A DNA stretch of 64,000 nucleotides from Limnobaculum xujianqingii (GTDB lineage: Bacteria > Pseudomonadota > Gammaproteobacteria > Enterobacterales > Enterobacteriaceae), in contig NZ_JABMLK010000002.1 in assembly GCF_013394855.1 (NCBI RefSeq), positions 124,001 to 188,000 on the forward strand, in the 5' to 3' direction. Below, in pieces: positions 18,701-26,336 of this stretch (positions are counted from its first letter, which is position 1; each line of letters starts with the position of its first letter). The position numbers and the translations under genes were made by a program. Below the pieces are notes generated by a model, which ran no database searches, had not been told where the DNA came from, and worked only from the letters and a program-made list of their open reading frames with translations.

Positions 18701-21497
18701 GCTGGCAGGAAGCTCGCTGGGTAACGGGACCTTTACGCTGACGAACGCGGGCGATCTGTTTAATGTGGATGTGGTGTTAGCCGATCAAACCGGACCGTTT
18801 ACCAGCAGCTGGGACGGCAAGAGCCTGACCAAAGCGGGGCTGGGCACATTACAACTCTCCTCCGTCAATACCTACACCGGCAGCACGCTGGTTAATGGCG
18901 GCACCTTACAGACCGGTATCGCCAATGCCTTCGCCACCAGCAGTGATGTAATGGTGGCCAGCGGAGCGACGCTGGACCTGAATGGTTTCGCTCAACAGAC
19001 CAATAACCTGAGCGGCGCGGGCAGCATTCTGTTAGGCAGCGCGGCGTTAACCGCCAACAATATTGCCAGTACTACCTTTAGCGGTGTGATTGATGGTGCA
19101 GGCAGCCTGAGCAAAACCGGGGCCGGCACCCTGACATTAAGCGGGGCCAATACCTATCAGGGTGGCAGCACTCTCAGCGCCGGAACGCTGGTAGTAACTC
19201 AGGGTAGCGTGCTGGGAACCGGTACTATCGATAATGGTGCTACGCTGGAGCTCAACTTTGCCAGCAACAGTACATTAGCCAATGTCCTGAGCGGCAGCGG
19301 TAGCCTGAATAAAACCGGCGCGGGTATTGCCACCCTGAGTGGCGCAGGTTCGACGCAGGGTGCCATCAACGTCAATCAGGGTACGCTGAATATCACCGGA
19401 TTTACCACCGGTGCGCCAACCAGCGCCAGCGCCTTAACCAATACTGAATTTACCGTGATTCATACCACCGGAGCCGGTGGTATCAGCGGCGACTTCACGA
19501 CAATTGATTTAGGCGGGGCTGCCAGCACTGTGGATTACCTGACCTTAGCCGGTCGGGTGGTCAACAATGCAGATTACAACGTCGGCTTTGGCCTGACCTG
19601 GCTGGCAGGAAGCTCACTGGGCAACGGGACCTTTACGCTGGCAAACGCGGGTGATCTGTTTAATGTGGACGTGGTTCTGGCGGATCAAACCGGACCATTT
19701 ACCAGCAACTGGGATGGCAAGAGCCTGACCAAAGCGGGGCTGGGCACATTACAGCTCTCCTCCGTGAATACCTACACCGGCAGCACATTAGTGAATGGCG
19801 GCACTTTACAGACCGGTATCGCCAATGCCTTCGCCACCAGCAGTGATGTAATGGTGGCCAGCGGAGCCACGCTGGACCTGAATGGCTTCGCTCAACAGGC
19901 CAATAACCTGAGCGGCGCGGGCAGTATCTTATTAGGTAACGCGGCGTTAACCGCTAACAATATTGCCAGTACTACCTTTAGCGGTGTGATTGATGGTGCA
20001 GGCAGCCTGAGCAAAACCGGTACCGGCACCCTGACATTAAGCGGGGCCAATACCTATCAGGGTGGCAGCACTCTCAGCGCCGGAACGCTGGTAGCAACTC
20101 AGGGTAGCGCGCTGGGAACCGGCACTGTCGATAATGGTGCCACGCTGGAGCTCAACTTTGCCAGCAACAGTACATTAGCCAATGTCCTGAGCGGCAGCGG
20201 TAGCCTGAATAAAACCGGCGCGGGTATTGCCACCCTGAGTGGTACAGGTTCGACGCAGGGCGCCATCAACGTCAATCAGGGTACGCTGAACTTTGCCCAG
20301 AGCGGGGTATTTAACGGTAGCAGTCTGACCACCGCTAACGGTGCCAGCACTTCAGTAGTGGCAGACTCTTCACTGAATCTGAGCGGCGCGCTGACGCAAA
20401 ATGCCACTTCCACCCTGAATGTGGCGGTGGGCAGCGTCCAGCCGGTGATCACTGCCGATAGTGCCGCGTTAAGCGGTACGCTGAATATCACCGGATTTAC
20501 CACCGGTGCACCAACCAGCGCCAGCGCTTTAACCAACACCGAGTTCACCGTGATTCATACCACCGGAGCCGGTGGTATCAGCGGTGACTTTACCACGGTC
20601 AATCTGGGTGGAGCTGCCAGCACTGTGGATTATCTGACCTTAGCCGGTCGGGTAGTGAACAACGCAGACTATAACGTCGGCTTTGGCCTGACCTGGCTGG
20701 CAGGAAGCTCGCTGGGTAACGGGACCTTTACGCTGACTAACGCCAACGACCTGTTTAATGTGGACGTGGTTCTGGCGGATCAAACCGGGCCGTTTACCAG
20801 CACCTGGGACGGCAAGAGCCTGACCAAGTCAGGATTGGGCACATTACAACTGTCTTCCGTCAATGCCTTCGCCACCAGCAGTGATGTAACAGTAGCCAGC
20901 GGAGCCACGCTGGATCTGAATAACTTCGCCCAACAGGCCAATAACCTGAGCGGTGCGGGCAGTATCTTATTAGGTAACGCGGCGTTAACCGCTAACAATA
21001 TCGCCAGTACTACCTTTAGCGGTGTGATTGATGGTGCAGGCAGCCTGAGAAAAACCGGTACCGGCACCCTGACATTAAGCGGGGCCAATACCTATCAGGG
21101 TGGCAGCACTCTCAGCGCCGGAACGCTGGTAGCAACTCAGGGTAGCGCGCTGGGAACCGGCACTGTCGATAATGGTGCTACGCTGGAACTGAACTTTGCC
21201 AGCGACAGCACATTAGCCAATGTATTAAGCGGCAGCGGTAGCCTGAATAAAACCGGCGCGGGTATCGCCACCCTGAGTGGTGCTGGCTCGGCTCAGGGCG
21301 TCATCAACGTCAATCAGGGCACGCTGAACTTTGCCCAGAGCGGGGTATTTAACGGTAGCAGTCTGACCACTGCTAATGATGCCAGCACCTCGGTGGTGGC
21401 AGATTCCTCACTGAATCTGAGCGGTGCGCTGACGCAAAACGCCACTTCCACCCTGAATGTGGCGGTGGGCAGCGTTCAGCCGGTGATGGACGGGTAA
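12699..21497 (+). CDS. block of ~1.09-kb tandem adhesin repeats in a different frame from its flanks
   Basis: 2,932 codons, open throughout, holding eight copies of the FNVDVVLADQTGPF-type unit at a spacing of about 1,083-1,095 bp. Two in-frame deletions shorten units: 195 bp joining at GTLN near 19387, and 57 bp joining at SSVN near 20863. The later units (about 17.6-21.4 kb) are nearly identical in DNA, which indicates recent expansion or homogenisation. There is no plausible start; the first codons are a shadow of the upstream segment. It begins in the middle of a unit (MELNFANDSTL) and ends in the middle of another (VGSVQPV). It is out of register with both neighbouring segments, which share a frame with each other. 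Confidence 0.75.
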   Translation: MLVMELNFANDSTLNNLLSGSGSLTKTGTGIATLNGTGSTQGAINVNQGTLNLAQNMELNGTSLTTANGATTSLSLDALINLSGALTQNSTATLNINTGGAQPAITADSASLDGALNVTGFTTSAPTSASALPGTEFTIIHTTNGIIGDFAAVDLGGATSNVDYLTLAGRVVNGVDYNVGFGLTWLAGDALGNGTFTLINAGDLFNVDVVLADQTGTFASNWDGKSLTKEGLGTLQLSSVNTYTGSTLINGGTLETGIANAFATSSNVVVASGGTLNLNGFNQQANNLSGAGNITLRNAVLTANNNADTAFDGEIGGAGSLIKTGTGTLTLSGMNIYQGGSTLSGGTLVATNGLALGSGDIENNATLELNFASDSDLGNVLSGSLVKTGAGVASLSAVGSAQGAVSVNQGTLSFTQDGIFTADSLTTANGATTSLAGESILNLSGALTQNSTAVLNVGVGTGQTAINADTASLGGTLNITDFNTNVPNSASALTSTEFTVIHTTNGITNDFTSVDLGGAQSNVDYLTLAGRVVNGVDYNVGFGLTWLAGTALGDGTFTLSDASDLFNVDVVLADQTGPFTSNWDGKTLTKAGLGTLQLSSVNTYTGDTLINGGTLQTGIANAFATSANVTVASGATLDLNNFNQQANNLSGAGNITLRNAALTANNSSDTTFDGEIGGAGSLIKTGTGTLTLSGVNSYQGGSTLSGGTLVATNGLALGLGDIENNATLELNFASDSALDNLLSGSGSLVKTGSGIATLSAVGSTQGAVSVDQGTLSFTQNGGFGATSLTTADGASTSLAGDAVLNLSGALTQNNSAILNVVVGNGVTAVNADTASLGGTLNITGFNTTLPGSASALTSTEFTVIHTVNGITNDFAQVDLGGAESDVDYLTLAGRVVNGVDYNVGFGLTWLAGTSLGNGTFTLTNTSDLFNVDVVLADQTEPFTSIWDGKSLTKAGLGTLQLSSVNTYTGSTLINAGTLQAGIANAFASSSDVAVGSTATLDLNNFNQQANNLSGSGSILLGSAELTANNSADTTFSGVIEGTGSLSKTGTGTLILSGENTYEGGSSISAGTLIATQGNALGTGDINNSATLELNFLTDSTLSNLLSGSGTLIKSGAGIATLNAVGSEQGNVEVNNGTLNFVQTGAFTAANLTTAANATTMLAANATLNLSGALTQNTDSILDVTLGIDYPIISAATAALDGSLKVSGIDTSTMPVNASDLNGTNFTIIHTTGGISGDFSSVDLGGASSSVDYLTLAGRIVNGVDYNVGLGLTWQAGNALGNGTFTLTNAGDLFNVDVVLADQTGPFTSNWDGKSLTKMGLGTLQLSSVNTYLGSTLINEGTLQVGIANAFAISRDITVASGATLDLNNFDQRANNLSGAGNILLGSAVLTANNSADTTFSGVIDGTGSLSKTGSGTLTLSGVNGYQGGSDFLDGKVIATQGSALGTSDIGSAGTLELNFATDSTLSNRIHGGGSLIKSGAGVATLSGIGSTQGNIDVNQGTLNFAQIGAFNGFNMTTANGASTSVEANALLNLSGVFTQNATSTLNVAVGSVQPVITADTAALDGTLNITGFTSGAPTSASALASSDFTIIHTLNGITGDFTTIDLGGAASTVDYLTLAGRVVNNADYNVGFGLTWLAGSSLGNGTFTLANSGDLFNVDVVLADQTGPFTSTWDGKSLTKAGLGTLQLSSVNTYTGSTLVNGGTLQTGIANAFATSSDVTVASGATLDLNDFAQQANNLSGAGSILLGSAALTANNIASTTFSGVIDGAGSLSKTGTGTLTLSGANTYQGGSTLSAGTLVATQGSALGTGAIDNGATLELNFASDSTLANVLSGSGSLNKTGTGIAILSGAGSTQGAINVNQGTLNFAQSGVFNGSSLTTANDASTSVVADSSLNLSGALTQNATSTLNVAVGSVQPVITADSAALSGTLNITGFTTGAPTSASALTNTEFTVIHTTGAGGISGDFTTIDLGGAASTVDYLTLAGRVVNNADYNVGFGLTWLAGSSLGNGTFTLTNAGDLFNVDVVLADQTGPFTSSWDGKSLTKAGLGTLQLSSVNTYTGSTLVNGGTLQTGIANAFATSSDVMVASGATLDLNGFAQQTNNLSGAGSILLGSAALTANNIASTTFSGVIDGAGSLSKTGAGTLTLSGANTYQGGSTLSAGTLVVTQGSVLGTGTIDNGATLELNFASNSTLANVLSGSGSLNKTGAGIATLSGAGSTQGAINVNQGTLNITGFTTGAPTSASALTNTEFTVIHTTGAGGISGDFTTIDLGGAASTVDYLTLAGRVVNNADYNVGFGLTWLAGSSLGNGTFTLANAGDLFNVDVVLADQTGPFTSNWDGKSLTKAGLGTLQLSSVNTYTGSTLVNGGTLQTGIANAFATSSDVMVASGATLDLNGFAQQANNLSGAGSILLGNAALTANNIASTTFSGVIDGAGSLSKTGTGTLTLSGANTYQGGSTLSAGTLVATQGSALGTGTVDNGATLELNFASNSTLANVLSGSGSLNKTGAGIATLSGTGSTQGAINVNQGTLNFAQSGVFNGSSLTTANGASTSVVADSSLNLSGALTQNATSTLNVAVGSVQPVITADSAALSGTLNITGFTTGAPTSASALTNTEFTVIHTTGAGGISGDFTTVNLGGAASTVDYLTLAGRVVNNADYNVGFGLTWLAGSSLGNGTFTLTNANDLFNVDVVLADQTGPFTSTWDGKSLTKSGLGTLQLSSVNAFATSSDVTVASGATLDLNNFAQQANNLSGAGSILLGNAALTANNIASTTFSGVIDGAGSLRKTGTGTLTLSGANTYQGGSTLSAGTLVATQGSALGTGTVDNGATLELNFASDSTLANVLSGSGSLNKTGAGIATLSGAGSAQGVINVNQGTLNFAQSGVFNGSSLTTANDASTSVVADSSLNLSGALTQNATSTLNVAVGSVQPVMDG
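12704..21490 (+). repeat. 9-bp direct repeats bounding an 8,778-bp out-of-frame block
   Basis: GGTGATGGA occurs at 12704-12712 and 21482-21490. The distance is 8,778 bp, exactly 2,926 codons. Upstream the protein reads FSGNIVGDG, and downstream, after the second 9-mer, RVIKDGSGSLTLSGVSTY. Joined, they align without a gap to the same stretch of other units (FSGVIDGTGSLSKTG...), so the block splits one canonical repeat unit. Confidence 0.8.
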
Positions 21498-24400
21498 TCA
21501 AAGATGGCAGCGGCAGCCTGACTCTGAGTGGTGTTAGTACTTATACTGGCGGCAGCAGTCTTAATTCCGGCACCACCATTATTACGCAGGGTCAGGCATT
21601 GGGCAGTGGCACAGTGACTAACCATGCGACACTGGAGCTCAATTTTGCCAGCGATAGCACATTAAGCAATGTGCTAAGCAGTAGCGGTAGCCTGAATAAA
21701 ACCGGTAGCGGTGTGGCAACACTGAACGGCGTAGGATCGACTCAGGGAGCTATTAACGTCAATCAGGGCACGCTGAACTTTGCTCAAAGTGGTGACTTCA
21801 ATGGTACCAGTTTAACCACCAGTAATGGTGCGACTACTTCACTGGCTGAAGACAGTACGCTAAACCTTAGTGGGGCGCTGGTGCAGAACAGCGGTTCAAC
21901 GCTGTCAGTTCTGTTAGGTACCACTCAACCGATAATTCAGGCGGATACCTCCACGCTGAGTGGAACGCTGAAAGTCATTGGCATCGATGCTGATGCCGAT
22001 CCAACTAAGGCCAGCGACCTGCCTAATACCGAGTTCACTATCATTCATACCGCTAACGGTATCACTGGTGATTTCACCACCGTCGATCTGAACGGTGTCT
22101 CCAGCGCGGTAGATTATCTGACGGTGAGCGCCGGAAAGAGCATAGACAATAAGGATTATAATGTTGGTTATGGTCTGACCTGGTTAGCCGGTGCTACTTT
22201 AGGTAATGGTACTTTCACTTTAACCAATACCAACGATACCTTTAATGTGGATATCATACTGGCCAATCAGGCAGGATCGAGTACCGGATGGAATGGTCAG
22301 AGCCTGACGAAAGAAGGGGATGGAACTCTGATTCTGTCATCAGTTAACACCTATACCGGTGATACGCTGATTAACCACGGTACTTTACAGACTGGTATTG
22401 CCAATGCATTTGCCGATAGTGCGAACGTAGTTATTGCTAACGACGGCATTCTGAGCCTGAATGGTTTCGATCAGTCAGCCAATAATCTGAGTGGTAGTGG
22501 CGGCGTTCTGCTGGGCAATAGTGATTTGACCGTTAACAGCCTGACAGATACTACGTTTAGCGGTTCTATCAGCGGTAACGGCGGATTGATTAAATCAGGT
22601 GCAGAGACCTTCACCCTGAACGGAGTTAACTTCTACAGCGGCTCTACTACCATTAATCAGGGTCGTCTGGTGGGTACCAGAGGCGTGTCGCTTGGTCTGT
22701 CAGATATTACTAACAATGCGCAACTGGAGTTAGCATTTGCTCAGAATAGCGCACTGATAAATCAGTTAAGCGGTAACGGTGAACTGATTAAAACCGGTGC
22801 GGGTATGGCGACCTTAACCCATGCGGGTTCCTCTCAGGGAAGCGTTTCAGTGGATGAAGGAACCCTTAAGCTGGCGCAAAATGGCGCATTTAATGCCGGT
22901 GATTATCAGACAGCTGTTGGGGCTACCACCTCCATGGCTGCTGATTCATCTTTAGTCGTTGCCAATCAGTTTAAATCAGAGGGAACGCTGGATGTGATTG
23001 CCGGTAATACCTCTCCGGTTGTGACCGCAGATACGGCAGAACTTGGCAGTAGCTCGGTATTCAATCTGTCAGGCTATTCTGCACCAGAAACCACCAGCGC
23101 CAGTCAGTTAGCCAATAACCAGTTTATGGTGATTAATACCTCGGCACCGGGCAATCTGACTGGTGACTTTGCCTCATTTAACTTAGGTGGTTCTTCCAGC
23201 CCAGTCGACTATCTGTCGATGACAGCAATTCATGACAGCCAGAATTACAGCATTGGTCTGGCACTGTCCTGGTACAGTTCATATAGCGCTACACCTGAAC
23301 GTGCTCACGGTACCTTTACCTTAAGCGGTGCCAGTGAATATTTCGATCTGGATGTGGTGTTAGCGGATCAAGCTGCAAATGCCATTACCGGCTGGGATGG
23401 TAAAACTCTGACTAAAGCGGGTGAGGGTACGCTGCAACTCTCTAAAGCGAATAGTTATACCGGTGCTACTTTGATTAATGGCGGTACGTTACTGGCCGGA
23501 AAAGCCAACATTATTGCCAATAGTTCACAGCTCTCTATCGCTGAAGGTGCGACCTTTGATTTGAATAACTTCAATCAACAGGTTAATAACCTTAACGGTG
23601 GCGGTAACGTGGTATTGGGAGAGGCTGCTCTGACCACCAATCACAGCGTAGATAATACCTTCAGCGGAGTTATTAGCGGCGCGGGCAGTCTGAATAAAAC
23701 CGGCAGTGGCACCTTGCTGTTAACCGGAGATAATATCTATGCAGGCGGTACTACCATCTCCAGCGGAACCTTACAACTGGGTAATGGCGGCACCAGCGGT
23801 AGTGTTATAGGAAATATTACTGATAACGGCACATTAGTCTTCGACCGCAGTAATGACCACTTATATAACGGCGTGATTAGCGGCAGTGGTAATGTGATTC
23901 AGCAAGGTTCTGGCACGTTGTTTATCGATAATAACCAGACTTATCAGGGAACTACGGATATTAACGCGGGGGCGCTGGTTCTGATTAAAGATTCAGTGCT
24001 GACAAGCACTAATACCGTTACGGTTGCTTCAGGTGCTGAGCTGGGTGGTTATGGTGGTGTTAATGGCAGCGTGAACAATAATGGCCTGCTGGCCGTAGCG
24101 GATGCGGCAATTGGATTTGTTGATGCTCCGGCGGGTAATTTCACTATCGGCGGTAGCCTGACTAACTCCGGTGAAGTGCGCATGGCCAGCCCGGACCCCC
24201 GCAGTCAGTTAATTGTTAAGGGTAACTATATTGGTAACAATGGGTTACTCACCATAAGCACTATTCTGGCAGGCGATAACTCAACAACCGACCGACTGAT
24301 AGTGGCTGGTGATACCTCCGGAACGACGCGTCTGGTGGTGAACAATTCTGGCGGAGCCGGAGCACAAACGGTTAACGGTATTGAGGTGGTCAGCGTTGGC

Positions 24401-24517
24401 GGTCAGTCAAACGGTCAGTTCACGCTGGCTAATCGAGTGGTTGCCGGTGCTTACGACTATAGCCTGTATCAGGGATTACCGGATGTAGCGAACGGAAACT
24501 GGTATCTGCGTTCATAA
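21482..24517 (+). CDS. autotransporter passenger, C-terminal part, ending at an in-frame TAA
   Basis: The frame is open from 21482 (GDGRVIKDGSGSLTLSG) to TAA at 24515-24517; the first TTG that could serve as a start is 21599, but it is internal. It encodes two more, diverged repeat units (FNVDIILANQAGSS and FDLDVVLADQAANAITGWDG), further PATR motifs (GTLLLTGDNIYAGGTT), and a final region (GELGGYGGVNGSV, NWYLRS) typical of the autochaperone end of autotransporter passengers. It is in the same frame as the barrel segment that follows, separated only by the stop codon. Confidence 0.75.
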   Translation, partial: GDGRVIKDGSGSLTLSGVSTYTGGSSLNSGTTIITQGQALGSGTVTNHATLELNFASDSTLSNVLSSSGSLNKTGSGVATLNGVGSTQGAINVNQGTLNFAQSGDFNGTSLTTSNGATTSLAEDSTLNLSGALVQNSGSTLSVLLGTTQPIIQADTSTLSGTLKVIGIDADADPTKASDLPNTEFTIIHTANGITGDFTTVDLNGVSSAVDYLTVSAGKSIDNKDYNVGYGLTWLAGATLGNGTFTLTNTNDTFNVDIILANQAGSSTGWNGQSLTKEGDGTLILSSVNTYTGDTLINHGTLQTGIANAFADSANVVIANDGILSLNGFDQSANNLSGSGGVLLGNSDLTVNSLTDTTFSGSISGNGGLIKSGAETFTLNGVNFYSGSTTINQGRLVGTRGVSLGLSDITNNAQLELAFAQNSALINQLSGNGELIKTGAGMATLTHAGSSQGSVSVDEGTLKLAQNGAFNAGDYQTAVGATTSMAADSSLVVANQFKSEGTLDVIAGNTSPVVTADTAELGSSSVFNLSGYSAPETTSASQLANNQFMVINTSAPGNLTGDFASFNLGGSSSPVDYLSMTAIHDSQNYSIGLALSWYSSYSATPERAHGTFTLSGASEYFDLDVVLADQAANAITGWDGKTLTKAGEGTLQLSKANSYTGATLINGGTLLAGKANIIANSSQLSIAEGATFDLNNFNQQVNNLNGGGNVVLGEAALTTNHSVDNTFSGVISGAGSLNKTGSGTLLLTGDNIYAGGTTISSGTLQLGNGGTSGSVIGNITDNGTLVFDRSNDHLYNGVISGSGNVIQQGSGTLFIDNNQTYQGTTDINAGALVLIKDSVLTSTNTVTVASGAELGGYGGVNGSVNNNGLLAVADAAIGFVDAPAGNFTIGGSLTNSGEVRMASPDPRSQLIVKGNYIGNNGLLTISTILAGDNSTTDRLIVAGDTSGTTRLVVNNSGGAGAQTVNGIEVVSVGGQSNGQFTLANRVVAGAYDYSLYQGLPDVANGNWYLRS

Positions 24518-25477
24518 GGACCGGGGGAAGCGCCTCAATGGCGTCCGGAAGCGGGTATCTATCTGGGGAACCAGTCGATGGTCAGCCAGTTGCAAATACA
24601 AACCCTGTTTGACCGTCAGGGCAGTCAGTTCAGAAGCGCCGACAGCAGCAGTTGGGGGCGCATCATCGGTGGTCGGGTAGACAGTAAAGCTGCCGGTGGT
24701 GATATTGATATGAGCAGTGACTATACGTTGGTTCAGGTCGGTAGCGATTTATTCAGTTATAACTTTGGTGATTCTGGTCTGGTTGCCGGGGTTATGGGAA
24801 GTTGGGGTGATGTGGATTCTGACTCAACCGGCAATGCAGATTTGAACGGAACCCATCACAGCGCCACCGGTACCGTTGAGGGCTTTAGCTTAGGGGTGTA
24901 TGCCACCTGGTTTGCCGATGCCAAACAGCAAACCGGAGCCTATATTGATAACTGGTATCAGTATGGTTGGTATGACAACCACGTCAGCGGTGAAGGTATG
25001 GCAACGGATAGCTATGATTCCCGTCCGTTTGCTGCATCGTTGGAGACGGGATATAGCTTTATTCTTAATGATGATAGCAAGAACCAATGGCGTCTGATTC
25101 CTCAGGCTCAGGTGGTGTACAACAAATATTCTGCCGATAGTTTTGTTGATTCCAGCAATACCAAAATTGCCGGACAGAATAATGAAATATGGAGTACCCG
25201 CTTAGGTACCCGTCTGATCGGTAATATACAGGGCAAGGGCTACAACCATCATCCATTTGCGGAAGTTAACTGGTGGTACAGCAAGCAGGATGCTTCTGTC
25301 ACCTTCGACGGTATGCACATCGATCAGGATATGCCGAATAATCGTGCCGAGTTGAAACTGGGTCTTCAGAGTGAGTTTGATAACAACTGGAGTACCACAG
25401 TCAGCGTAGGTGGTCAGGTAGGCGATCAGAGCTATCACAGCATGCAGGGAAGCATTAACGTTCGTTATGCGTTCTAA
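24518..25477 (+). CDS. autotransporter translocator (beta-barrel) domain of the giant adhesin
   Basis: After the TAA the same frame continues GPGEAPQWRPEAGIYLGNQ, the usual linker motif at the head of Pfam Autotransporter domains, so the coding sense begins at 24518 although the first ATG is 24578. From 24578 the 299-residue stretch contains SWGRIIGGRVD, the amphipathic strands, FAEVNWWYSKQDASVTFDG and the terminal GSINVRYAF, whose final Phe is the BAM recognition residue. It would form the outer-membrane pore for the passenger. No ribosome binding site is evident at 24578, so separate translation looks unlikely. A strong terminator follows at 25503-25538. Confidence 0.85.
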   Translation, partial: GPGEAPQWRPEAGIYLGNQSMVSQLQIQTLFDRQGSQFRSADSSSWGRIIGGRVDSKAAGGDIDMSSDYTLVQVGSDLFSYNFGDSGLVAGVMGSWGDVDSDSTGNADLNGTHHSATGTVEGFSLGVYATWFADAKQQTGAYIDNWYQYGWYDNHVSGEGMATDSYDSRPFAASLETGYSFILNDDSKNQWRLIPQAQVVYNKYSADSFVDSSNTKIAGQNNEIWSTRLGTRLIGNIQGKGYNHHPFAEVNWWYSKQDASVTFDGMHIDQDMPNNRAELKLGLQSEFDNNWSTTVSVGGQVGDQSYHSMQGSINVRYAF

Positions 25478-25502
25478 TTAAAACTGACGAAGTAATGCAA
25501 TC

Positions 25503-25538
25503 AAAAACGGCGTATCAGTAGTGACACGCCGTTTTTTT
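25503..25538 (+). terminator. rho-independent terminator after the giant autotransporter
   Basis: AAAACGGCGT and ACGCCGTTTT form a stem around a ~12-nt loop, followed by a run of T to 25538. The A-run on the left would allow use from the other side as well. Confidence 0.9.
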
Positions 25539-25697
25539 ATAACAATTAAACCAAAACTGCCAGACTTCTCGCATTAAGACGTCAATATTCTGATTTATAA
25601 TAGTTGTTTACCATAGTCAGGTAGTCTACCTGACTGTTTTGCATGACCTCACAACGTTTAATCATCCTCGAATGTTCAATCATCAAAGGAGATCGTT

Positions 25698-25958
25698 ATG
25701 CTGGAAAATGAAAAAATCTGTCTATCCTGCAGCATGCCGTTAAGTTTCCCCGAAGCAAAAGGCCCCAGTGATATTTACTGCGTTCACTGTACGGATAAAA
25801 ATGGCAACCTGATTCTTTGGGAAGACGCAATAGCCGGTACCGCCGCTTATCTGGACAGCTGGCAAAACGTCGGACTGGAAGAATCCCGCCGCAGAGCTAT
25901 TCTCTACCTCTCCGCCATGCCCGCCTGGGCCGACCGAAAAGCCTACAAGGACCTGTAA
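25698..25958 (+). CDS. small zinc-ribbon protein (Zn_ribbon_2-like)
   Basis: 86 residues with a strong ribosome binding site (AAAGGAG before ATG 25698). Two CxxC pairs (CLSC near residue 8 and CVHC near residue 28) make a putative zinc ribbon, followed by a helical tail (EDAIAGTAAYLDSWQNVG, then SAMPAWADRKAYKDL). The pattern fits the putative zinc-ribbon family PF12674, whose role I do not know. It stands alone between a terminator and a structured repeat. Codon use is like that of the surrounding genes. Confidence 0.75.
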   Translation: MLENEKICLSCSMPLSFPEAKGPSDIYCVHCTDKNGNLILWEDAIAGTAAYLDSWQNVGLEESRRRAILYLSAMPAWADRKAYKDL

Positions 25959-26013
25959 TAAAGCCCCGGCCCCTGGTTTTTATCTTTATCTTTTTGTTCT
26001 TGTTCTTTCTATT

Positions 26014-26336
26014 GAGCACTGGAATTCAGCCGACAACTGAGAGAGGGTAGCACGCCAAACATGGATGTTTGGCGAGGCACTGCTTCGCCGGACAAAATTG
26101 CAGGAGCAATTTTGAACAGCACAACGTGCTGGCCCCGTAGGGGTGAGCCTCATGGATGAGGCGAATAAACCGAATCAGTGCCGGTGCGTAAGCCCGAACG
26201 AAGGCGGAGGGAAGTCGCGTAGCGACCTGGATTCGTGTGCGAAGGCGCGGAGGTGCAGGAGGCGCTCGCCCAAGCGCCTCTTGCTCGGCCGCCGCACAAT
26301 AGTTGAGTAAAGCACTACTTTATTTGCGGACGAAAT
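26014..26336 (+). repeat. structured dispersed repeat family 1, copy 1
   Basis: This ~323-bp non-coding element shares long blocks with 38638-38886: GAGCACTGGAATTCAGCCGA near the start, the middle GGAAGTCGCGTAGCGACCTG, and the end GGACGAAAT. It is a string of short hairpins: 26054-26060/26067-26073, 26093-26101/26106-26114, 26117-26122/26126-26131, 26133-26136/26140-26143, 26148-26151/26158-26161, 26214-26218/26222-26226 and 26259-26266/26273-26280. The loop ATGGAT occurs twice. About 77 bp holding four of these hairpins is absent from copy 2. The last stem differs from copy 2 at two base pairs, both compensated. Function unknown. Confidence 0.8.

Larger units (their letters stand above)
10100..23480 (+). 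repeat. array of ~1.09-kb (about 363-residue) coding repeats
   Basis: The marker FNVDVVLADQ (or a variant) recurs near 10188, 11275, 12367, 13310, 14393, 15482, 16574, 17663, 18758, 19658, 20753, 22240 and 23345, about 13 times. Regular spacing is 1.08-1.10 kb. The exceptions are 943 bp across the junction at 12704, 900 bp across the 195-bp deletion, and about 1.49 kb across the junction at 21482. Confidence 0.8.
5274..25477 (+). pseudogene. giant autotransporter adhesin locus, interrupted in three places
   Basis: The 20.2-kb locus reads as one type Va autotransporter: extended signal peptide, polymorphic beta-helix passenger with GGAI-type motifs, about thirteen copies of a ~363-residue repeat unit rich in passenger-associated transport repeats (GTLTLSGVNTY, GGTLQTG), and a C-terminal AT barrel ending in Phe. 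It is broken by a short G-tract (seven G at 10631-10637 where the repeat pattern expects eight), by an out-of-frame 8,778-bp repeat block (12704-21481) flanked by the 9-mer GGTGATGGA, and by TAA at 24515-24517 directly before the barrel. With the missing G, the block removed and the stop read as sense, the frame would be 3,808 residues. It may be a decayed gene, a switchable gene, or an assembly or base-calling problem. Confidence 0.8.

Noticed and set aside
12699..21497. Treating this frame as an independent adhesin gene
   Set aside because: It has no signal peptide, no ribosome binding site and no barrel, and starts and ends inside repeat units.
10100..23480. CRISPR-like or satellite array
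   Set aside because: The repeat is ~1.09 kb, coding and contiguous, with no spacers.
25817..26050. 77-codon frame overlapping the zinc-ribbon gene
   Set aside because: It is a different-frame shadow of 25698-25958 that extends into the repeat.
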